A DNA stretch of 41,697 nt from Acidimicrobiales bacterium AG-414-N20 (GCA_003214465.1 QCLO01000015.1:1-41697); one strand, 5' to 3'. Positions 32,935 to 41,339 are shown, counted from the first letter of the stretch. Program-made: numbers and translations. Notes: generated by a model not told the origin, from the sequence alone.

Positions 32935-34142
32935 TGTTTTATGATGTTGTAATAGTTGGAGGTGGGCCTGCTGGATCATCGGCTGCTTGCACGATAGCCA
33001 AAAGTGGACTGTCGGTTCTTCTTATTGATAAGTCTGAATTCCCTCGTGATAAGTGTTGTGGTGATGGTTTAACGACTATGGCTCTCAGATTGAGTGAAGG
33101 ACTTGGTTTAAATTTAGAAAATTTAGAAAATCTTGAAGTCGTTGATGAAGCGGTGATCCATTTTCCTTCGGATCGAAAGGAGATTTTTCCTCTACCGAAA
33201 AAGGGTCTATTCGCTTCGATCGTGCCCAGAGCCGAATATGATCTGGCTCTTATAGATCTAGCTCGTGAATTAACGGTTGATGTTCGTTTAGGGCATAAAT
33301 TCTCTTCAATCAATTTTGATAAAGAAAAAACTTTTCTAAATATTGACGGCTTAGGAGAGGTAGAAACTTCTTTCGTAATCGCTGCTGACGGAGCGTGGTC
33401 TCCTGTGCGTCGTTCACTTAATTTAAGTGAGGGGCGATCGCGAGGAGAATGGCTTGCTTTCCGTCAATACATTTCAGGAGTTGCATCTGATAACAACGAG
33501 CTGCATGTTTGGTTCGAGAAAGATCTTCTTCCGGGCTATGCATGGAGTTTTCCTTTGCCAAACGGAAAAGCAAATGTGGGTTTCGGCGTTTTAAAATCAC
33601 AGCATTTTTCCGCTTCCGAAACAGCTCAGCTGGCTCGCGAACTTCTAAACAGAAAGTCTATTTCTGAGACTCTTGGGGATGATATTAAACTTGAGGGGCG
33701 TCAAACCGCCTGGCCTATTCCCGCCAGAGTAACCAGCCAGCAACTGACTAGTAGATCCGTTATCTTCGTGGGTGATGCAGCTGCTTGTACAGATGTTTTG
33801 ACGGGTGAAGGAATTGGACAGGCACTTTTAACTGGAATTCTTGCTGGTGAGGCAATCAAATCTGGTGGTAGTCGAAAAGCAGTAACTTCACTGTATGAAA
33901 AGTCGGTGAAGAGTCACCTGTTCGCAGACCACTACATGTCTATTGCACTGCAAAAGGTACTCACCCATCCGACAGGAGCGGAAAATGCTCTTCGTTTAGC
34001 ATCTATGAATCAGTGGTCACGACGCAATTTTGCGCGTTGGATGTTTGAGGACTATCCAAGAGCCCTTTTATTTACACCAAAAAGGTGGAAAAAAGGAGTT
34101 TTTGATTCTGAAGGTGCCTATAACCGTAAACTGGACTTATGA
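32934..34142 (+). CDS. Geranylgeranyl reductase family flavoprotein (MenJ-like)
   Basis: 402 aa FAD-dependent oxidoreductase. The Rossmann motif is VVIVGGGPAGSSAA near the N-terminus, followed by the family CCGDGL motif. The GGR signature is GYAWSFPLPNGKANVGFGV, and the second FAD motif is VFVGDAAACTDVLTGEGIG. In related bacteria such enzymes saturate isoprenoid chains, for example menaquinone (MenJ) or polyprenyl lipids. The substrate here is unknown. It overlaps nucS by one base and the PAP2 gene by four bases (ATGA), so the three are translationally coupled. Pairing with a lipid phosphatase fits isoprenoid-lipid processing. Confidence 0.9.
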   Translation: MFYDVVIVGGGPAGSSAACTIAKSGLSVLLIDKSEFPRDKCCGDGLTTMALRLSEGLGLNLENLENLEVVDEAVIHFPSDRKEIFPLPKKGLFASIVPRAEYDLALIDLARELTVDVRLGHKFSSINFDKEKTFLNIDGLGEVETSFVIAADGAWSPVRRSLNLSEGRSRGEWLAFRQYISGVASDNNELHVWFEKDLLPGYAWSFPLPNGKANVGFGVLKSQHFSASETAQLARELLNRKSISETLGDDIKLEGRQTAWPIPARVTSQQLTSRSVIFVGDAAACTDVLTGEGIGQALLTGILAGEAIKSGGSRKAVTSLYEKSVKSHLFADHYMSIALQKVLTHPTGAENALRLASMNQWSRRNFARWMFEDYPRALLFTPKRWKKGVFDSEGAYNRKLDL

Positions 34143-34741
34143 GTATTGCTAAGGAAGGGAATCTTATCCCTTTTCCTGATAGATCTGAGTTCGAAGAAAC
34201 GGAAGAAACATCCGCGCATCCTTTGGGCCCGGCTTTTGCAGCTTTTGATCAGAAATTTGATCTTGTTTGGGAACGTTTTCGTGGACAGCCTGTTCTTGAC
34301 AAAACTTTCTATCTTGCAAGCGAACTGGCGGATTTTAGTGTTCTTTGGCACATTATGGGATTGTCCAAAGGCCTTACCAGCAGCTCAGCTCAAAGTGAAG
34401 CCGTTCGTTTATCTGCAGCCCTGATCGCCGAATCAGGTATTGTCAATGGAATTTTGAAATCTCTATTTAGGCGTGACAGACCTGACCATATTGAGGAAAG
34501 GCCACACGTACTTCGTCAACCGTTGACTTCTAGTTTTCCTTCGGGTCATGCTTCAGCGGCTTTTTTGGCTGCGACCCTCCTTGCAGAACGATCCAAATTC
34601 AAACCTCTTTGGTATGGATTGGCTGGAATTGTTGCAACTTCAAGAATTCACGTGAAGATTCACCATGCAAGTGACGTAATAGCGGGAGCCCTTGTTGGAC
34701 TGGGATTAAGTCGAATAGTTAAGAAATTTTTTCCTCTGTAA
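34139..34741 (+). CDS. PAP2 family membrane phosphatase
   Basis: 200 aa phosphatase of the PAP2 superfamily. The three active-site motifs are complete: K107...R114-P115 in KSLFRRDRP, S132-H137 in SFPSGHA, and SRIHVKIHHASDV (S168, R169, H175, D179). Hydrophobic helices lie at about 60-80, 88-106, 137-150, 155-170 and 178-195. Likely substrates are phosphatidic acid or polyprenyl (di)phosphates, removing phosphate at the membrane. It ends the cysQ-nucS-GGR-PAP2 operon. The stop is ten bases from the convergent small-protein gene. Confidence 0.9.
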   Translation: MSIAKEGNLIPFPDRSEFEETEETSAHPLGPAFAAFDQKFDLVWERFRGQPVLDKTFYLASELADFSVLWHIMGLSKGLTSSSAQSEAVRLSAALIAESGIVNGILKSLFRRDRPDHIEERPHVLRQPLTSSFPSGHASAAFLAATLLAERSKFKPLWYGLAGIVATSRIHVKIHHASDVIAGALVGLGLSRIVKKFFPL

Positions 34742-34751
34742 AAATTCTGAT

Positions 34752-34943
34752 TTAATTTTGGGAAACTGACTCCATTTGATTTTCGCTTGAGTCAAGAACC
34801 AGACGAAGATCAAGAAGCAGATCCGCTACCTCTGAAGCAGCAATAACCTGCCGGCTTTTAGTGTCGCCCAGCCCACGGTCAATAATTGCCCTGATCTCAT
34901 CAATCATCTCTTCCGTACTGTTACTCTCTAGCGTTTCTGTCAT
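34752..34943 (-). CDS. Small acidic protein, unknown function
   Basis: 63 aa, acidic, with predicted helices (EEMIDEIRAIIDRGL and AASEVADLLLDLRLVL) and no cysteines or membrane segment. I do not recognise a family. The ATG has AAGGGA about five bases upstream, and codon use is like its neighbours, which support it as real. It lies between the PAP2 gene (convergent, ten bases) and the oxidoreductase gene, whose stop is 79 bases upstream. The gap holds a short AAGTTAAGTTAAAGTAAG-like repetitive stretch. Confidence 0.55.
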   Translation of the reverse strand: MTETLESNSTEEMIDEIRAIIDRGLGDTKSRQVIAASEVADLLLDLRLVLDSSENQMESVSQN

Positions 34944-35022
34944 TTGATTCCCTTTGCGACGTTCACTTACTTTAACTTAACTTATTTTCATACATTACGC
35001 GCATGTTAGACATAAGTCACCA

Positions 35023-36000
35023 TCATTTATTAATTGGAGCCAAATCTCTCACGGACTTTCTTACGTCATCACCCGTTAGAGGCATTATTGCGAGAGCTGG
35101 ACAAGTGACCCCAGCTGTTACATAGCGTTGAATGTGGTCTCGACATTGATCTGGGGTTCCATTTACTATCAATTCGTCAACTAGAGAATCAGGTATTTTT
35201 TCTAAAGCGCCTTTACGGTCACCGGAATCCCATTGTTCCCAATGCTCTGACAACATTTCTTCTCTACCAAGCCATTTATGAAACTCTTTGTATACAGGAA
35301 CATTTAAATATGCTGCCATGGCAAATTTGCCACCTGCTAAAACCAAGTCTTTTTTGTCGCTCGGACAGACAAATATTCTGGCAACTATCTCTTTATCCGG
35401 TCCTTCATTATTTACGATGCCTGCCACACGTTCAACGTCTTCAGCGGAAAGCCAATTTATTATTGCTCCATCTGCTTCCCTGCCAGCTAAGCGAAGCATT
35501 CCTTCTCTGAGCGCTGCTAAAAGTATCGGAGGTTGATTTTCAGGAACTCTTGCTAGACGAAAGCCTGAAATGTTGAAAGTTTCGAATTCTTCCGAAATTT
35601 TCTCTCCTAGTAATGCTTTTTGGAGAAAACGAATTGTGTCCCTAACTTTTAAATATGGGTCTTCAAAACGGATCCCATTCCAGCGTTCAACAATAACGTC
35701 TGATGAAGTGCCTATGCCGAGGACGAAATTATTCGGTGCCGCACAGGCCATTGCAGCTGCACTTTGAGCCAGAAGCGCTGGTCCTCTTGTAAAGGCCGGC
35801 AAGATGGCTGTTCCTAGTCTTAATTCGGGCGCCCAGGCTGCTGCAAGTGCTAAAGGTGTCAAACCGTCTGTGTCATTGGCTTCTGAGGACCAAACGTCTG
35901 TATAACCCAGTTCGACTAACTCTCGGAAAATCTCTTTATGATCATCTAGACGATCTGGCAGTGGAATAGTCATCCCGTAACGCGATTTTTGTTTAACCAT
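35023..36000 (-). CDS. LLM class F420-type oxidoreductase
   Basis: 325 aa TIM-barrel oxidoreductase of the luciferase-like family. Conserved segments include YTDVWSSEANDTDGLTPLA, LRLGTAILPAFTRGPALLAQ and NFVLGIGTSSDVIVERWNG, then PPILLAALREGMLRLAG and the C-terminal GTPDQCRDHIQRYVTAGVT. These suit the F420-dependent branch common in Actinobacteria; an FMN-dependent role is possible. The substrate is unknown. The ATG start has AAAGG seven bases upstream. It appears to be transcribed alone. Confidence 0.88.
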   Translation of the reverse strand: MVKQKSRYGMTIPLPDRLDDHKEIFRELVELGYTDVWSSEANDTDGLTPLALAAAWAPELRLGTAILPAFTRGPALLAQSAAAMACAAPNNFVLGIGTSSDVIVERWNGIRFEDPYLKVRDTIRFLQKALLGEKISEEFETFNISGFRLARVPENQPPILLAALREGMLRLAGREADGAIINWLSAEDVERVAGIVNNEGPDKEIVARIFVCPSDKKDLVLAGGKFAMAAYLNVPVYKEFHKWLGREEMLSEHWEQWDSGDRKGALEKIPDSLVDELIVNGTPDQCRDHIQRYVTAGVTCPALAIMPLTGDDVRKSVRDLAPINK

Positions 36001-36064
36001 CCTCAGGCCTTTAGTTCTATAGGTTTCTTAAAGGCTGTCACACCTCACTGCAACAATTAATAAT

Positions 36065-36244
36065 ATGAATGAACAACTTTGTCTAATAAAAGAACTGCCA
36101 ACTCAGATTTTTTCCAATAATGACAACCACTCGGAGTACTCAGCACTTGACAGTGAAACTCGTGAAAGAAACTTGAAAGGTATTGCTGAGGCTCGCGAAT
36201 TGCTTGCCAAAAAACGTAAATTTGCAGCTCTTTTGGCTGCTTAA
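36065..36244 (+). CDS. Small candidate protein, unknown function
   Basis: 60-codon frame (59 aa) starting MNEQLCLIKELPTQIF, followed by a polar middle and an amphipathic basic C-terminal helix (IAEARELLAKKRKFAALLAA). No recognised family and no ribosome-binding site. Codon use resembles neighbours, and a terminator-like hairpin with a T run follows within about 20 bases. It fills most of an otherwise gene-free 290-base gap. It could be a real small gene or chance; moderate to low confidence. Confidence 0.42.
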   Translation: MNEQLCLIKELPTQIFSNNDNHSEYSALDSETRERNLKGIAEARELLAKKRKFAALLAA

Positions 36245-36261
36245 ATTTTTTTAAACAGTGG

Positions 36262-36280
36262 AAAGTAGTTTTACTTTTTT
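36262..36280 (+). terminator. Possible weak intrinsic terminator
   Basis: Perfect 6-bp stem AAAGTA/TACTTT with a four-base loop, followed directly by TTT. The stem is AT-rich and therefore weak, but the T run is on the plus strand, downstream of the 59-codon frame and facing the convergent mca gene. Confidence 0.3.
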
Positions 36281-36293
36281 ACAACCAAGACTG

Positions 36294-37172
36294 TTAATTA
36301 ATGCCAGTAAAAAGGTCATTTTCATAACCGTTTTCATTGGTTACGTCAACTTTTGAGAGAGCAAGAATGTAATCATCATAAGGATGGACTTCACGTGCAA
36401 CTTCATCGGGTAATCCGAACCAAAATGGGGAGTTGGGGTCAACCTGAGTTTCATGTGCTAATAAAGCCTCTTTTCTGATTGACCAGTAGTCCAAAATAGG
36501 GATTCTTGTAGAAATAAGATGATCGCGAGAAGGTCTTTTTGACCAGCCTTCAAAAGGTGATTCAAGTTCAAATTCTAAGAATTTTTTATGCATCGCTTCT
36601 ATTCTTTCTCTCGACCAAGTCGAAAAATAAAGTTTTGAAGGTTGCCAAGCCTCTCCATGTTCTGGGTAAAGAGCGGGATCACCCGCAGCTTCGAATGCAG
36701 GGACTGAAAGATCGTGCACCTGTAAGTGGTCTGGGTGGTTGTACCAATCCCTTTCATCTGGATAAGAAATGATGACATGGGGTCTTATTCGTCTAATTAT
36801 CGAAACGATTCTTCCTATCGCCTCTTCAGGATCCGCATTAGCGAAAGCGTCTGAGTTGGTATTTGCGGGAGAATCAGCCATTCCTGAATCTCTGTAACCG
36901 AGCATAATTACTTCGTCGTAACCTATTATTTTTGCTGATTTTTGTAGTTCTGATAAACGGACCTGAGCAAGATTGTCGGTTATTTCAGGGCGGTCCATAG
37001 CTGGATTAAGAATGTCGCCTTCTTCACCCCCCGTGCAGCATACGAGGGCGCAGTAAACACCTTTGTCGTGGTAGGCAGCGATTGTAGAGGCTCCTTTTGA
37101 TGCCTCGTCATCAGGATGGGCATGGATACTTAAAAGTCTTCGTTCATTTTCAGGGAAAGAAGTATTTGTCAC
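36294..37172 (-). CDS. mca: Mycothiol S-conjugate amidase
   Basis: PIG-L-family zinc amidase that cleaves mycothiol S-conjugates in electrophile detoxification, 292 aa. The metal site is HAHPDDEASKGAST with the distal histidine in DWYNHPDHLQVH. The CCTGGEEGDILNPAMDRPE segment is highly characteristic of Mca. The lysine after DDEAS distinguishes Mca from MshB-like paralogues. Mca implies mycothiol-type thiol chemistry in this organism. The GTG start has no ribosome-binding site; TACCGT lies seven bases upstream, so it may be leaderless. Divergent from nfeD. Confidence 0.92.
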   Translation of the reverse strand: MTNTSFPENERRLLSIHAHPDDEASKGASTIAAYHDKGVYCALVCCTGGEEGDILNPAMDRPEITDNLAQVRLSELQKSAKIIGYDEVIMLGYRDSGMADSPANTNSDAFANADPEEAIGRIVSIIRRIRPHVIISYPDERDWYNHPDHLQVHDLSVPAFEAAGDPALYPEHGEAWQPSKLYFSTWSRERIEAMHKKFLEFELESPFEGWSKRPSRDHLISTRIPILDYWSIRKEALLAHETQVDPNSPFWFGLPDEVAREVHPYDDYILALSKVDVTNENGYENDLFTGIN

Positions 37173-37277
37173 GTGCGAAACGGTACAGGAGTTAGCGCAA
37201 GTTCAGTATTCAATTTCTGGACTATTTAAAAAAATTTAAATTAAGATACCGTATTCATTAGAAATTCGGAGGTTAAT

Positions 37278-37724
37278 TTGGATCCTGAAATTTGGCAATG
37301 GATTTGGCTTGCTGCAACAGGAATTTTCATTCTCGGTGAGCTGGCTATGGCTGGATCTTTTTTTCTTCTTCCTTTTGGGGCGGGGACTGCTGTTGCAACA
37401 ATTCTGGCCTTCTCTAATGTAAGTGAAGGTTTGCAATGGGTTGCATTTGTTGTGGTTTCGGTTGCTTCGCTTGCTGGGTTACGCCCTTTAGCGCGAAAAC
37501 TTAACGCTCAAGAACAACCTGCAAAGGTCGGTTCTACCAGATTGATAGGAGAAATAGGTGTAGTAACGAAAGATTTGGGTGCGGGCTTAAAAGAGAATGG
37601 AAGTATCCAAATCGGGCGAGAAGAATGGCCCGCTGAAACTAAAGATATGGAACATATCCCCATGGGGACTCGAGTGAAAGTAATTCATATCGAGGGAACC
37701 CGTCTAGTCGTTGAAGCAGTTTAA
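37278..37724 (+). CDS. nfeD: NfeD-like membrane protein
   Basis: 148 aa short-form NfeD protein. Three hydrophobic segments lie at about 6-24, 27-46 and 52-68, followed by a C-terminal OB-fold domain with LIGEIGVVTKDLGAGL and GTRVKVIHIEGTRLVVEAV. NfeD proteins are nearly always encoded next to SPFH/slipin proteins and help form membrane microdomains. The TTG start has GGAGG five bases upstream, decisive for this start. The slipin gene follows after 36 bases. Confidence 0.92.
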   Translation: MDPEIWQWIWLAATGIFILGELAMAGSFFLLPFGAGTAVATILAFSNVSEGLQWVAFVVVSVASLAGLRPLARKLNAQEQPAKVGSTRLIGEIGVVTKDLGAGLKENGSIQIGREEWPAETKDMEHIPMGTRVKVIHIEGTRLVVEAV

Positions 37725-37760
37725 AAAGTTAAATTTTAGAAAATATTTATAGGAGTAAAA

Positions 37761-38729
37761 ATGGCAGTTGTAGCTTTATTAGTAATCGCTTTTCTTGTTT
37801 TCGTTCTTGCAGCAGCAGGAATAAAAATAGTACGGCCATATCAGCAAGGAATCGTCGAGCAGCTCGGTAAATATAAAATGACAACTGGTCCTGGACTTAA
37901 GCTAATTGTTCCAATTATGCAAAGTATGAAAAGGGTGGACATGAGGGAACAAGTTGTTGACGTGCCACCACAAGAAGTGATTACCAAAGACAACGTAACA
38001 GTTACAGTTGATGCGGTTATCTACTACGAACCCACTGACGCTCAGAGACTTGTCTACAACGTCGCGAACTTTATTCTTGCCGTGACTAAACTTGCCCAAA
38101 CCAATCTCAGGAATGTTATTGGCGACATGACCCTTGATAATGCTCTTACTTCACGCGACAACGTCAATACTTCGCTACGGCAAGTCCTTGATGATGCGAC
38201 TGATAAATGGGGGGTTCGTGTAGTACGAGTTGAGATACAAAGAATCGATCCGCCCGTTGATGTTATGGACGCCATGCACGAACAAATGAAAGCTGAAAGG
38301 ACCCGTAGAGCTGTTGTATTGGAAGCCGATGGTTCCCGCGAGGCTGCTATTGCCATAGCAGAAGGAGAGAAGCAAGCTGCAATACTTTCTGCCGAGGGTA
38401 TAAAACAAGAGGCAATCCTCACAGCTGAAGGTGAGGCTGAAGCCATTAGAGCTGTAGCTTCAGCGGATCGTTTTCGTTTTGAAACAGTTGCTGAAGGTGA
38501 AGCAGAAGCAATACGCAGTGTTTACGGAGCGATACATGATGGAGATCCTTCGCCTGATCTAATAGCAATCAAGTACTTAGAGGCACTTGGGACTATTGCA
38601 GATGGTCAAGCAACAAAAATTTTCATTCCAGCGGAAATGAGTGCGACTATGGGTTCAATAGGAGCAATTGCTGAACTTTTTCAAACAAACGAATCGAATG
38701 AGGAAACAGAAAAAGAGGAAACTGAATAG
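37761..38729 (+). CDS. SPFH/slipin family membrane protein
   Basis: 322 aa stomatin-like protein. An N-terminal membrane segment (about 3-22) is followed by the SPFH domain with [43 protein letters not shown] and [17 protein letters not shown] helical flotillin-like region with Ala/Glu repeats ([20 protein letters not shown]) follows, then an acidic tail. It organises oligomeric membrane assemblies with NfeD. AGGAG precedes the ATG. The stop is eight bases from the convergent PhoU/TrkA-C gene. Confidence 0.94.
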   Translation: MAVVALLVIAFLVFVLAAAGIKIVRPYQQGIVEQLGKYKMTTGPGLKLIVPIMQSMKRVDMREQVVDVPPQEVITKDNVTVTVDAVIYYEPTDAQRLVYNVANFILAVTKLAQTNLRNVIGDMTLDNALTSRDNVNTSLRQVLDDATDKWGVRVVRVEIQRIDPPVDVMDAMHEQMKAERTRRAVVLEADGSREAAIAIAEGEKQAAILSAEGIKQEAILTAEGEAEAIRAVASADRFRFETVAEGEAEAIRSVYGAIHDGDPSPDLIAIKYLEALGTIADGQATKIFIPAEMSATMGSIGAIAELFQTNESNEETEKEETE

Positions 38730-38737
38730 TTTTTTAG

Positions 38738-39961
38738 CTAACTGCTAATTGGAGTCAATTCGTCCTTCCCTTCGTCATCTTGAACCAAATTCCAGCCACA
38801 AAGGCGTGCTAGAAGGGTCTGACCTTCTTCAGGTCCACTCGCTATAATCTCGTCTCCAGATGATAGACGCACTTTGCCTCTTGGCATATATAGGTATCCT
38901 CCACCTCGTCGAATTGCCAAAACTGTGAAGCCCGGTTCAATATTTAGACCTAGTTCAGACAAGGAAACATTGTCCGCTGAGGAGCCTGCAGCTACTGGGT
39001 ATCTAACAACAACCTCATCTGCTTCCCCTAAAGCTATTTCCAGAATCGGGTGAAGTTCTTCTTCTTTTTCGACTAACCAGACCATCGCCTGTGCCTGGTC
39101 GCCAATATCTTCTGCTGCTTCCGCTAGGTGCAATAATCCTCTCAATTTTTCAGGTTCAACATCACTTAAAGCTGAACGTAATACCCAAAGCTCAAGATGG
39201 TCCTTCATTTCATCCAGACGGTCTTCAAGGTGTCTCACTTCAGATGCCAATCCTGTATCAGCTAAAACAAGTGCACTGTATGCGAGACCGACTGCTGCTT
39301 CGGAGAGGTTTTTCATTTCCACAAGAACATCGACAGCACGGTCGAGGTCAGTAAGATCATCATTCTCTTGTGGTTTAGGAGGCTCCCAAATAGGGGCAGC
39401 GGCCAGTTCACGAAGTCTGGTAATCCCATCAGGAGACCCTCTTAAAAAGAGAACGTCGCCTGGAATAAGAACTGTTTCACCTCCTACATCTATTATCCAT
39501 TCATTCCCTCTTCTGATTGACATGACTCTCATGCCAGCTTGAACAGGAAGTTCGAGAAATGACAAAACTCGATTCGCCATATGCGATCCTTCGCTAACAG
39601 AAACTCGGTGGGATACTTCTTCAGCGTCAGAAAGATCGGCAACAAGCTGTTGTGGAATTCCGAGCTTATGTGTAACTATTCTTGCTATATCAACAGCATC
39701 ATTTGCGATCCTTTCAATTGCTGAAATTACTTGCAACACGGATGACATTCCTTCTGCTTCTTTGGAACTTCTGGCAGCAAGAACACAAACAGCTCTCATA
39801 TCATGAACAAGATCACTCATTCTTTGTTCAAGCCCGTCAACCTCTTCTGCCATATCGCGATCACCAAAATAAACTGAGGCGTACGCAAGATCGACCATCA
39901 ATTCGGATGTGTCTTTTGCTTCGGCGAGCATGATTCTTAAATTTCGAGGTGTTTCTTCCAT
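38738..39961 (-). CDS. Duplicated PhoU/TrkA-C domain protein, probable transporter regulator
   Basis: 407 aa soluble protein with two repeats, each a PhoU-like helical bundle followed by a TrkA-C (RCK_C) domain. Repeat one has helices at about 1-105 and TrkA-C at about 112-190 (MRVMSIRRGNEWIIDVGGE, PGDVLFLRGSPDGI). Repeat two has helices at about 205-300 and TrkA-C at about 305-392 (FTVLAIRRGGGYLYMPRGK, SGDEIIASGPEEG). TrkA-C domains bind small ligands and gate transporters. It is immediately followed by a CBS-less MgtE-like transporter gene, its probable partner. AGGTAG precedes the ATG. Confidence 0.85.
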   Translation of the reverse strand: MEETPRNLRIMLAEAKDTSELMVDLAYASVYFGDRDMAEEVDGLEQRMSDLVHDMRAVCVLAARSSKEAEGMSSVLQVISAIERIANDAVDIARIVTHKLGIPQQLVADLSDAEEVSHRVSVSEGSHMANRVLSFLELPVQAGMRVMSIRRGNEWIIDVGGETVLIPGDVLFLRGSPDGITRLRELAAAPIWEPPKPQENDDLTDLDRAVDVLVEMKNLSEAAVGLAYSALVLADTGLASEVRHLEDRLDEMKDHLELWVLRSALSDVEPEKLRGLLHLAEAAEDIGDQAQAMVWLVEKEEELHPILEIALGEADEVVVRYPVAAGSSADNVSLSELGLNIEPGFTVLAIRRGGGYLYMPRGKVRLSSGDEIIASGPEEGQTLLARLCGWNLVQDDEGKDELTPISS

Positions 39962-40055
39962 TAGCTACCTACTAGTGTTGTCCAATAATCTAGGCTTTGA
40001 CTCCGCGTGAAGACAAAACTGTTTTCAAATGTTGCAAAAATTAATAGTTCTGAAC

Positions 40056-41270
40056 TCATATAACCCCCGTTAAAACCATTGCCAAAATAACTGTGAATGC
40101 TCCAACTAGGTCAAGGGAAGATGTAACAACAGGAATTCCATAAGTATCAGGGTCGAGACCAAAACGAAAAGATCCCATTGTTGTGTAATAAGCAACTGCA
40201 ACAACAAATAATGTCACTATTGAGCCGGCTATCGCTGAAATCAAAATTAATTTGGCTATTCCGGGGGTTGATTGATCCGCTACAACAGCTATTAAATGAG
40301 CGATAACTCCTGAAAAAATAAATATAGGAACTGCCAATACAGATAAGTCAATAGCACCTCGTGAACTTGACCTGCTCGGTAAAGGGGAGGCATCATCCAT
40401 ACCTAGATGGAACTGCGTGGATAAGCGGCTTGAGAGAATACCTCCTAAGGCTCCTGCAATTCCCAAAAAGGCTGGTATGAGAATAAGAACTGCTTCGACC
40501 TCAAGTAAATCTTTAAGTCTTTTCTCAACTACGAACCCTGCGATTAAATCTAAAATCACGGCTAAACCTAAAACAGGAATAGATTGACGGAAAACTCTTC
40601 GAAAACGCTCTAAAGAAGTTCTAAGAGAAAAAATCAGAACAATTATTGACACTAAAGCTATGACTAAAGCTAAGCCATTTGTTAGATCTGATCTATCAGC
40701 CAAATAAGATACAAAGATCAATGAAGGTACTGTTAAGAGGTCTCCTGTGGTGGTGACTAATGGTGCGACTACGTTGTCAAGATCCCACTCATATTTAACT
40801 GAACCGACTGACAACACAACTGTTACAGCAGCCAAGGCAATTGAAGAAAGGACTCCTCCGAGTACCGAAATAACTATAAAATCTGCAAGTGACATAGCTG
40901 GGCTTAAACCAAATGCAGATGCAGTACCTTTAGCTAAAACAGCGAGAATGAGGCTAGATATAAGGCTTAACGAACCAGAAGCAAGTAAGTTTTGAATTAA
41001 AACGCTGTCAATTCGGTAGCTAAGACCGAATGTTCCCATATGGGCCGCTGTTCCTAACCTGCTTCCCATGGACCCAAAAATATTTCCTCGTAAAGCGATT
41101 GCCCCCGGAAGTAACAGTAATAGGCCTGGCAGTTGTGAAAGTGTGTCTTCGGATAAAGCTAAAACTAAACCTCCACTTGAAGCGATAAGGACTCCAATGA
41201 TGAGCGCTACGAACCGTTGGCGCGAATCAATAGCCCTTAAAGAGGCAGACACAAATAAGCTATTTCTCAC
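40056..41270 (-). CDS. MgtE/SLC41-like divalent cation transporter lacking CBS domains
   Basis: 404 aa polytopic membrane protein with about ten hydrophobic segments in two related halves. Each half has a pore-like segment (PGAIALRGNIFGSMGSRLGT and PAFLGIAGALGGILSSRLST) and a conserved acidic motif (WDLDNVVAPLVTTTGDLL and LDPDTYGIPVVTSSLDLVG), as in MgtE TM and SLC41 proteins. No cytoplasmic N or CBS domain is present, unlike bacterial MgtE. Magnesium is the likely ion. The start is GTG. It is transcribed just upstream of the PhoU/TrkA-C gene, 94 bases apart. Confidence 0.85.
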   Translation of the reverse strand: MRNSLFVSASLRAIDSRQRFVALIIGVLIASSGGLVLALSEDTLSQLPGLLLLLPGAIALRGNIFGSMGSRLGTAAHMGTFGLSYRIDSVLIQNLLASGSLSLISSLILAVLAKGTASAFGLSPAMSLADFIVISVLGGVLSSIALAAVTVVLSVGSVKYEWDLDNVVAPLVTTTGDLLTVPSLIFVSYLADRSDLTNGLALVIALVSIIVLIFSLRTSLERFRRVFRQSIPVLGLAVILDLIAGFVVEKRLKDLLEVEAVLILIPAFLGIAGALGGILSSRLSTQFHLGMDDASPLPSRSSSRGAIDLSVLAVPIFIFSGVIAHLIAVVADQSTPGIAKLILISAIAGSIVTLFVVAVAYYTTMGSFRFGLDPDTYGIPVVTSSLDLVGAFTVILAMVLTGVI

Positions 41271-41339
41271 ACCTCTATTGTGGTTGAAGTCGCACTTGCC
41301 CAGAGTTATTTAACTTAATTAAATTTACTGGCTTAGTTT

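Noticed and set aside
32403-33313. 135- and 124-codon minus-strand frames opposite nucS and the flavoprotein gene
   Set aside because: Ser/Pro-rich shadows of well-identified genes with no ribosome-binding site.
38734-38748. Five-pair hairpin TTAGC/GCTAA at the slipin-PhoU/TrkA-C junction
   Set aside because: Stem is short, lacks a following T run on either strand and overlaps a stop codon; not convincing as a terminator.
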